Of a stretch of 36,957 bases of DNA, positions 25,100-31,053 are shown in pieces. The notes beneath the pieces were generated by a model. That model did no database searches, was not told the DNA's origin, and saw nothing but the letters and a program-made list of their open reading frames with translations. Position 1 is the first letter of the stretch. Every line of letters begins with the position of its first letter. Source of the DNA: JBCCRH01 sp039208045 (GTDB taxonomy: Bacteria; Bacteroidota; Bacteroidia; Chitinophagales; Saprospiraceae). The DNA lies in NCBI GenBank assembly GCA_039208045.1, contig JBCCRH010000006.1, positions 1-36,957 of the forward strand, given 5' to 3'. A program made the position numbers and the translations under genes.

Positions 25100-26215
25100 A
25101 TGAAGATAAACAACCAACATTACGAAACCATCTGGCAAAAAGCCGACGACCCCACTACCATCCAAATTATCGATCAGCGCTACTTGCCCCACCGCTTTGT
25201 CATCGAAGACTTGCGCCGATTGGAGGATTTTGTGGCCGCCATCAAAGAAATGCACGTCCGAGGTGCACCCCTCATCGGAGCCACCGCCGCCTACGGTATG
25301 TACAAAGCCACCCTCGAAGCACCTAAAAACGGCGACGCCTCGGCTTTTTTAGCGAAAGCGGCTACCCAACTAAAAAACACGCGCCCCACCGCAGTGGACT
25401 TGTTCCACGCCGTCAACCGCTGCGAAAAAGCCATTGCGCAAGCAAATTCCGCAGAAGCAAGAACCGCCGCAGCCCTCACCACCGCGCATGCCATTATTGA
25501 CGAAAGTCGAACCGCCTGCCGCCAAATCGGACTAGCTGGCTTACCGCTCATCAAAGCCATCAGCGCCAAAAAAGGGGGCGCGCCCGTAAACGTGCTCACG
25601 CATTGCAATGCGGGCTGGATCGCTTGTATTGACTATGGCACCGCCACCGCACCCATCTATTTCGCACACGACAAAGGCATCCCCGTACACGTCTGGGTAG
25701 ATGAGACCCGACCGCGCAACCAGGGCGCGCGCATCACGGCTTTTGAGCTCCTACAGCACGGCGTTCCACACACCGTCATACCGGATAATACCGGAGGGCA
25801 CCTGATGCAGCACGGCATGGTCGACCTTGTCATCGTAGGTACCGACCGCACCACTCGCGGCGGCGATGTAGCCAACAAAATTGGCACCTACCTGAAAGCA
25901 CTCGCCGCACACGATAATGGCGTGCCCTTCTACGTCGCCCTCCCCTCGTCCAGCATCGACTGGACCATTCAGGATGGCCTCAAGGAAATTCCCATTGAGC
26001 AGCGTGGGCAAAACGAAGTGAGCCACGTGCAGGGCTTAGTCGATGGCAAAATCAAAAAGGTACAAATCACACCAAGCGGAAGTCCCACCGTGAATTATGG
26101 CTTCGATGTGACGCCTTCTCGCTATGTCACCGGCCTCATCACCGACCGAGGCATTTGCCCCTCTACCGAGGCTGGCCTACTCGGCTTATACCCAGAGCAA
26201 GCCGTATCTGCATGA
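25100..26215 (+). CDS. mtnA: S-methyl-5-thioribose-1-phosphate isomerase
   Basis: The 371-aa cytosolic enzyme converts 5-methylthioribose-1-phosphate to methylthioribulose-1-phosphate. Signatures are EMHVRGAPLIGATAAYGM, LTHCNAGWIA with catalytic C169, DETRPRNQGARITAFEL, and VGTDRTTRGGDVANKIGTY with catalytic D249. The 80-residue C-to-D spacing equals that in the B. subtilis enzyme (C160, D240). Length is typical. In the D249 motif the usual ADRIAANGD is TDRTTRGGD, a mild departure. The stop overlaps the next gene by 4 bp (ATGA), so the two form an operon. The eIF2B-like relatives are excluded by the intact catalytic pair. Confidence 0.95.
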   Translation: MKINNQHYETIWQKADDPTTIQIIDQRYLPHRFVIEDLRRLEDFVAAIKEMHVRGAPLIGATAAYGMYKATLEAPKNGDASAFLAKAATQLKNTRPTAVDLFHAVNRCEKAIAQANSAEARTAAALTTAHAIIDESRTACRQIGLAGLPLIKAISAKKGGAPVNVLTHCNAGWIACIDYGTATAPIYFAHDKGIPVHVWVDETRPRNQGARITAFELLQHGVPHTVIPDNTGGHLMQHGMVDLVIVGTDRTTRGGDVANKIGTYLKALAAHDNGVPFYVALPSSSIDWTIQDGLKEIPIEQRGQNEVSHVQGLVDGKIKKVQITPSGSPTVNYGFDVTPSRYVTGLITDRGICPSTEAGLLGLYPEQAVSA

Positions 26216-26835
26216 TCGATGAAGGCTACATCAAGTTTGAGGCGCATTGGACACCTGCACCAAGTCTTCCCCTGAAAGACCTGCACAACCTTCTGCATTG
26301 GCGGCAGCACCTGTACCACCTGGGCCTCATTGGTGCTTACGCAAATGGCGTAGGCTATGGCAATATCAGTACCCGCTACCATGGCCAGCAGTTTGTGATT
26401 ACCGGCTCCGGCACCGGTAATTTCCCGCAGCTCACCCCCCAGCATTTCACGCTAGTGACCCAAGTGGATGCCCCACAAAATCAGTGCTGGTGCCAAGGCC
26501 CCATCGTCGCTTCTTCCGAGTCGATGAGCCATGCGGCCATTTATGCCAATAGTCCCTCAGCCAATAGTGTCATTCATGTGCATCATCTGGGCCTGTGGCA
26601 AGCGCTTTTGGGCAAAGAGCCCACTACCCCCGCTAGCGTCTCCTATGGCACCCCTGAGATGGCCGCCGCTATTACTCAGCTATTTAGCGCAAGCAACCTC
26701 CCACAGCGGCGTATTTTTGTGATGGAAGGGCATCGGGAAGGTATTTTTGTATTTGGCGAAAGCCTAACGGAGGCAGGGGAATTGCTATTGCGATACTATA
26801 AGGAATTACAACCTTATGATGGGGATAACCGTTAA
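26212..26835 (+). CDS. Class II aldolase/adducin family protein, candidate methylthioribulose-1-P dehydratase or aldolase
   Basis: The start at 26212 (MIDEGYIKFEAHW, 207 aa) overlaps the mtnA stop as ATGA; the frame stays open upstream inside mtnA. The fold is class II aldolase: GVGYGNISTRY, then SSESMSHAAIYANSP with the conserved glutamate, SVIHVHH with two zinc-ligand histidines, and VMEGHREGIFVFG with the third. After mtnA, two jobs fit. One is MtnB, dehydrating methylthioribulose-1-phosphate in the methionine salvage pathway. The other is the aldolase of the DHAP shunt, which splits it to DHAP and a methylthio-aldehyde. The sequence alone does not decide, and no other mtn gene is in the window. 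Confidence 0.82.
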   Translation: MIDEGYIKFEAHWTPAPSLPLKDLHNLLHWRQHLYHLGLIGAYANGVGYGNISTRYHGQQFVITGSGTGNFPQLTPQHFTLVTQVDAPQNQCWCQGPIVASSESMSHAAIYANSPSANSVIHVHHLGLWQALLGKEPTTPASVSYGTPEMAAAITQLFSASNLPQRRIFVMEGHREGIFVFGESLTEAGELLLRYYKELQPYDGDNR

Positions 26836-26892
26836 AAAAACCTAGCACGCGCCCAGTGGACCCGCCTGCATCGGGCAGGTTTGTAATCCGCT
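26834..26892. repeat. Family-A repeat, single arm with an internal hairpin
   Basis: On the minus strand it reads AGCGGATTACAAA, then a hairpin insert (CCTGCCCGATGCAGG), then TCCACTGGGCGCGTGCTAGG and a T-run. It begins at the stop codon of the aldolase gene. The insert replaces the short AATCC joint of other copies. Confidence 0.7.
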
Positions 26893-26957
26893 GAAGGGTT
26901 ATGGAATTACAAGTTCAGCCAAAGCTTGGGCTTTAATTATGGAGTTATAGCCTGGGT

Positions 26958-26983
26958 TAAGACTTCGGCTGCGCTCAGTCTTA
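26958..26983. repeat. Small hairpin with the CTGCGCTCAGT loop
   Basis: TAAGACT and AGTCTTA flank a 12-nt loop TCGGCTGCGCTC. A similar loop, GACTGCGCTCAGTT, occurs inside the family-B element at 30159-30251. From memory, hairpins with this loop are common between genes in Bacteroidota. Confidence 0.5.
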
Positions 26984-27019
26984 GCTTGGCCTGTGCTTCA
27001 CGTTATAAATAGGGATGAT

Positions 27020-28414
27020 ATGAGTTATGCGACTACTGATTTATCGGATACGATTGTGGCGTTGGCTACGCCACCCGGTGCTGGGGCTATTGGCGTCATC
27101 CGGGTATCCGGAAAAAACGCTATTACCCTAGTGGATGCCGTATTTCGAGGCAAAAAGTTGAGCGAGCAAGCCTCCCACACGATCCATTTTGGTACGATTA
27201 GAGACGAAAATGATACGATTATTGATGAAGTCTTGTGTGCCTTATTTGTCGCTCCCCGCTCGTATACCGGTGAAAATATAGTCGAAATTTCCTGCCATGG
27301 CTCGCAGTATATCATCCAGCGATTGATCGAAGTAGTAGTCAATCAAGGCGCACGCCTAGCCCAGCCGGGGGAGTTCACCATGCGCGCCTTTTTGAATGGC
27401 AAGATGGACCTCAGCCAAGCCGAAGCCGTAGCTGATCTCATTGCCTCCGACTCCGCCTCTGCCCACAGCATCGCCATGCAGCAAATGCGCGGCGGCTTTT
27501 CGGATGAAATCCAAAAGTTGCGCCAAGAGCTCATCGATTTTGCCAGCCTCATCGAACTAGAGCTCGACTTTGGCGAAGAAGATGTAGAATTTGCCAACCG
27601 AGAGGACCTGCGCGCCTTAGTTCGTAAAATCCAAAGCCTGCTCCGCGGCCTCATCAATAGCTTCCAGCTGGGTAATGCTATCAAGAATGGCGTCAGCACC
27701 GTGCTAGCAGGCCGCCCCAATGCCGGCAAATCCACCCTCCTCAACGCCCTGCTCAACGAAGAGCGCGCCATCGTGAGCGACATCGCCGGCACCACCCGCG
27801 ATACCATCGAAGAACCCCTCAACATCCAAGGCATCCCTTTCCGCCTCATCGACACGGCCGGCATCCGCGAAGCACAAGACCAAATCGAAGCCATCGGCGT
27901 AGAAAAAACCCTGGAAAAGATCGCCCAATCGTCCGTCCTCGTCTACGTCTTCGATGCCTCCCGCATGCCCGCCAAAGATGTCCACGCCGACTTGGAGCGC
28001 CTCGTCCAGCCTGGCATTCACCTCCTAGCCGTCGCCAACAAGATGGACCTCAGCCCCTACACCAAATACGAAGACTATGCTGCTCCCCTACTCCCCCCCG
28101 AGCAGTTCATCCCCGTCTCTGCTATCAATCAGATGAATATCGAATTTCTCAAAGAAAAGCTCTACCACGCCGTGGTCAGCGAGCAAGTAAAGCTAGAAAG
28201 TACCGTAGTGAGCAACATCCGTCACTACGAAGCCCTCCAAAACGCCTACCAGAGCCTAGACGATGTGCTCCGCAGCATGGACACGGGCGTCACGAGTGAT
28301 TTTGTAGCGATGGATATTCGGCAGTCGTTGTACCACTTGGGCAGTATCACGGGGGAGATTTCTACGGATGATTTGTTGGGGAATATTTTTTCTAATTTTT
28401 GTATTGGGAAATAA
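27020..28414 (+). CDS. mnmE: tRNA modification GTPase MnmE
   Basis: I start at the ATG at 27020 (464 aa), since SDTIVALATPPGAGAIGVIR is the usual N-terminus. MnmE with MnmG adds the carboxymethylaminomethyl group at U34 of certain tRNAs. Visible are the folate-binding N-domain (YTGENIVEISCHGS, MRAFLNGKMDLSQAEAV), the G-domain P-loop GRPNAGKST from residue 231, IAGTTRDTIEE, DTAGIRE, and NKMD. The C-terminal FCIGK holds the catalytic cysteine. All key motifs are intact. Codon third positions are strongly C-rich until about 28290, then switch to G/T. The stop codon forms the edge of a 160-bp palindrome. Confidence 0.96.
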   Translation: MSYATTDLSDTIVALATPPGAGAIGVIRVSGKNAITLVDAVFRGKKLSEQASHTIHFGTIRDENDTIIDEVLCALFVAPRSYTGENIVEISCHGSQYIIQRLIEVVVNQGARLAQPGEFTMRAFLNGKMDLSQAEAVADLIASDSASAHSIAMQQMRGGFSDEIQKLRQELIDFASLIELELDFGEEDVEFANREDLRALVRKIQSLLRGLINSFQLGNAIKNGVSTVLAGRPNAGKSTLLNALLNEERAIVSDIAGTTRDTIEEPLNIQGIPFRLIDTAGIREAQDQIEAIGVEKTLEKIAQSSVLVYVFDASRMPAKDVHADLERLVQPGIHLLAVANKMDLSPYTKYEDYAAPLLPPEQFIPVSAINQMNIEFLKEKLYHAVVSEQVKLESTVVSNIRHYEALQNAYQSLDDVLRSMDTGVTSDFVAMDIRQSLYHLGSITGEISTDDLLGNIFSNFCIGK

Positions 28415-28573
28415 GTAACAGCCAAAGAATAAGTTCCGTATTTTGGCAAGGGGATTTTGCTCTAAGACAAGGCGAAAAACGCAGACGATGCCTATCATCG
28501 GCGAGGCTTTTCAACGCAGTTTTAGAGCAAAAGAGCCAGCCATAAATCGAGAAGTTATTCTTTGACTGTTACT
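28414..28573. repeat. 160-bp imperfect palindrome (family C)
   Basis: The ends AGTAACAG (28414) and CTGTTACT (28573) are perfect complements. Inward, CAAAGAATAA pairs with TTATTCTTTG, TTTTGCTCTAA with TTAGAGCAAAA, and CGATG/CATCG halves meet at the centre (CGATGCCTATCATCG). Overall this is a long cruciform with mismatches and small bulges. It begins at the last base of the mnmE stop. Confidence 0.8.
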
Positions 28574-28698
28574 AAACATTGACTTCGCTTCATCCTTCAA
28601 TACCGGAATAATCACCTTCCCTTTATTAACTGTTTGAGTGAATAGTATTCATAAATGCACGACTTGCTCATCACTATCAATTACTTTATCTTTAACGG

Positions 28699-28812
28699 AT
28701 GCTGACTTTCAATCAATATGGATACTTACAGCCGAATAAAGCTATTGAGATATTGTATGAGGATTTCGTTGAAAATTTTGTTTTGCTAAATTTTACCACT
28801 GATGGAAATTAA
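28699..28812 (+). pseudogene. Truncated start of a DUF6932-like protein (37 codons)
   Basis: The frame reads MLTFNQYGYLQPNKAIEILY, continues EDFVENFVLLNFTTDGN, then stops. The FNxxGYLxP opening and the following acidic helix resemble the N-terminus I recall for DUF6932 proteins, small nucleotidyltransferase-like proteins of 150 aa or more. Only the first helix remains. The stop overlaps the next ORF's start by 11 bp, as if an internal deletion joined the two. The family call is from memory of the opening motif and is tentative. Confidence 0.45.
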
Positions 28813-29011
28813 TGATCTCCGACACATCGAAATATTCCATACCCTGGAAAAAATAGAACGCATGAATAAAGCCATTCATTTCCACAGGCTTGTTGATGAT
28901 CAAAAGGATGAGATAGCTATTGAGCAGTATAGAGCCGTGAAAAAGCAATTAACAGAACAATTGGCGACCCTTTTGCAGGATTTGGATGTAGACCTGCAAG
29001 TGGCTGCCTAG
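28802..29011 (+). CDS. Small hypothetical helical protein
   Basis: The 69-aa product MEINDLRHIEIFHTLEKIER... is highly charged and predicted mostly helical, ending LATLLQDLDVDLQVAA. It has no signal peptide. It overlaps the truncated DUF6932-like frame upstream, and I recall similar small helical genes beside DUF6932 genes, so it may be the surviving partner of a two-gene module. Function is unknown. Whether it is still expressed is unclear. Confidence 0.6.
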   Translation: MEINDLRHIEIFHTLEKIERMNKAIHFHRLVDDQKDEIAIEQYRAVKKQLTEQLATLLQDLDVDLQVAA

Positions 29012-29036
29012 CATGGCAACCATACTCCCCTCCCCT

Positions 29037-29423
29037 TCACGCCGCCAACACCTCCACATACCGCCCCCCAAGCTCGCGCAAGTACAGGCTATAGATTTGC
29101 TCAAAATAAGTCGAATAAGACGCTTTTTGGTAGTAGGCATCGGCTAGCGCCGCTGCTTTAAACGAGGGTGCTGTGAAAGCACTAAGGAGGCCTTCTGCCT
29201 CTGCAATCGTTAGTTCCACTTTTTGTGGCGTTTCATCATCCGCAGCGGTAGTTAGCGCATTTAATTTTTGGTAAGCCTGATCGAGTTGCGCGAGTAGTTC
29301 CAAGTCTTTAGCCGCAATACTTCCTTCTTTTTTGCCCGTCACAAAATTATTAAGTACCAAAATCAAGTGGGTGGATAGTGCTTCGGCATGGAGCCCTGAG
29401 ATATGTAGGGGTATGGTTTTCAT
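29037..29423 (-). CDS. Hypothetical protein (128 aa)
   Basis: MKTIPLHISGLHAEALSTHL... is rich in alanine and leucine and likely all-helical, with no signal peptide, membrane segment or motif I recognise. It ends YFEQIYSLYLRELGGRYVEV. It is convergent with the 69-aa gene, 25 bp away. Amino-acid composition is normal for a coding gene. I do not recognise the family. Confidence 0.65.
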   Translation of the reverse strand: MKTIPLHISGLHAEALSTHLILVLNNFVTGKKEGSIAAKDLELLAQLDQAYQKLNALTTAADDETPQKVELTIAEAEGLLSAFTAPSFKAAALADAYYQKASYSTYFEQIYSLYLRELGGRYVEVLAA

Positions 29424-29806
29424 TTTTTAGTGATCTTTAGCATTTCCAGGAGGTCGTTTTAAAAAAATCTTCTCTACCCACATCCGCTTTTGACATTCTG
29501 GTAATAGTGGATAAGAAATGATTAGACTTCTCCTTTGTAACAAAAATAAGTTTTAGGGCCACGCGGATTACAAATCCACTGGGCGCGGGCCAAGCTTTAA
29601 AGAAAAAAGCCTAGCACGCGCTTACCCCGATAGCAATCGGAGAATCCGCTGTAGTGTATTAAATAATTGCTCTTTCGAGAGAACATAGTTCCCATAACAA
29701 TTCACAAAGCTAGCCCATGGACGGTGAAGATTGAGATAGTGATACCTGCATTATATCTTCTGCTTCTGACGACTTGTTCCTCCCCCGCAATTTTCCATAT
29801 CTTTAG
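29424..29806. other. Intergenic region with a family-A repeat pair
   Basis: Of the 383 bp, 29563-29650 is a family-A inverted pair. The rest shows no gene, RNA or clear promoter pair. TATCTTTA just before the start at 29807 is one base off a -7 element. Confidence 0.6.
29563..29650. repeat. Family-A palindromic repeat, two arms in inverted orientation
   Basis: GCGGATTACAAATCCACTGG plus GCGCGGGCCAAGCTT (29563-29597) faces an arm at 29603-29650. On the minus strand that arm reads GCGGATTCT, a short CCGAT/ATCGG hairpin, then AAGCGCGTGCTAGGCTTTTT. Only about 5 bp lie between the T-rich inner ends. The layout matches 709-816. Confidence 0.75.
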
Positions 29807-30115
29807 ATGATGGAAATTACTACATCAAACCTATCTACACTGCCCATATCCCCTCATCTGCTCTGGGAATATGACTTAGCTACTTTCGACTTCGAGCGCT
29901 CCCAGTCTATCGTCATTGAGCGGGTGATTGAGCGCGGTAATTTGCAGGACTGGCGAACCATCTACGCGGCCTACGGGAAGAAAGCTATCCTGGCTACAGC
30001 TGTGGACAGTAAGCAGCTTTCAGAGCGAGATAAAGCATTTACTAAACTCTTCATTACCCCAAAAATACATAATGTATTCCACACACAACTACACGCACAA
30101 CATCCGGCAGCCTAA
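29807..30115 (+). CDS. DUF6922-type antitoxin-like protein, orphan
   Basis: The 102-aa product has PHLLWEYDLATFDFERSQSI, VIERVIERGNLQDWRTIYAA and YGKKAI. This follows the pattern of DUF6922 proteins, which in Bacteroidota often precede an AbiEii-type nucleotidyltransferase toxin gene and are taken as its antitoxin. No such toxin follows here; the next item is a repeat and a broken Kelch gene. Either of two adjacent ATGs could be the start. Family call is from motif memory; orphan state is seen directly. Confidence 0.7.
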   Translation: MMEITTSNLSTLPISPHLLWEYDLATFDFERSQSIVIERVIERGNLQDWRTIYAAYGKKAILATAVDSKQLSERDKAFTKLFITPKIHNVFHTQLHAQHPAA

Positions 30116-30158
30116 CTTGGCGAATGTAGCTGGAGTGCCGAGTGCGTTCGGGATAGTA

Positions 30159-30251
30159 GGCGTTGTTTGAACGAGGTCTTCCCCGATTACTTTGACTGCG
30201 CTCAGTTATCGGGGGAGGGCGAGAGAGTGCCGAATAGCCCGATCAAACGCC
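30159..30251. repeat. Family-B inverted-repeat element
   Basis: GGCGTTGTTTGA at the left end pairs with TCAAACGCC at the right end, apart from a short bulge. Inside are CCCCGAT/ATCGGGG around a loop with GACTGCGCTCAG, and AGAGTGCCGAATAGCCCGA, shared with 6368-6469. Confidence 0.6.
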
Positions 30252-30311
30252 CTAAAAAATCACTACCTTGAGTTACGTCTTACAGAAAGTAACGCAAACA
30301 GACACCACACT

Positions 30312-31044
30312 ATGAGAAAAATGACAATCATACTCTTTTTAATGTTAGGCTGGCAAGCTACCCCCATTTGGGCGCAATGGACGATCGAGCAGCTATCTGA
30401 GCCTAGAAGAGCGGTCGCTTCTTTTACGCATGACGGAAAAGCCTTTTTTGTGGGAGGAGCCGATGACTTTGCAGGTTCCCAAGTTATTGATGTGTATGAT
30501 AGCGTGACTGGCGAATGGTCGGTGGAGGAGGCTCCGGTGAGTGCACTGGGGTGGGAGGTGCTCGATGCGGGTGATTATGTGGTGCTTATTAATGGCTCGG
30601 GGACGGTTTCGGGAACGATTATGATTTATGATAAAGCAGCGGGGGAATGGAGTGTGGCCTCTAGGCCCGAAAATCTGATCAATGGATCGGTGGCTGCGTT
30701 GAACAATAAATTGTATATCGCTGGTGGTCGGATTAATAGTGAAAATACGACACTCGTTCAACTACTTGACCTTCGTACGGATCAGTGGACTACTGCGGCC
30801 TTGTCTGTCGCTAGGCAAAACCCGAGCGTGGCTTATCATGGCGATAAGGTTTATTTTTTAGGTGGATATACAAATATTGGGTTGAACCAACTCAGTGCTG
30901 CCGCTTCCTCTAACGGTTGCGCCTAAACAGCTTAATGCCGCTGTGATTGATATATCAAGCATCGCAGAAGGTATCTACCTCATGGATTTCTTTGATGCGC
31001 AGGCCAATGAGCGTCGGGTGGGGAAGCTGGTGGTGGAGCGATGA
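30312..31044 (+). pseudogene. Decayed Kelch-repeat protein with out-of-frame T9SS tail
   Basis: From the ATG at 30312, MRKMTIILFLMLGWQATPIW is a signal peptide, followed by Kelch-type blades (FFVGGADDFAGSQVIDVYD, NKLYIAGGRINSENTTLVQL, KVYFLGGYTNIG). The frame ends at 30926. In another frame, 30926-31044 encodes QLNAAVIDISSIAEGIYLMD and ERRVGKLVVER then stop, the end of a type A T9SS sorting domain. The missing blades and the first half of the sorting domain point to an internal deletion plus frame change near 30895. The N-terminal 204 codons might still be made but could not be sorted by the T9SS. Confidence 0.8.
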
Positions 31045-31053
31045 AGGCTCCAC

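Noticed and set aside
29563..29650. Possible CRISPR array
   Set aside because: Arms are inverted, not regularly spaced direct repeats, and no cas genes are present.
30192..30311. 40-codon upstream extension of the Kelch gene
   Set aside because: It is read through a family-B repeat; the signal peptide starts at 30312.
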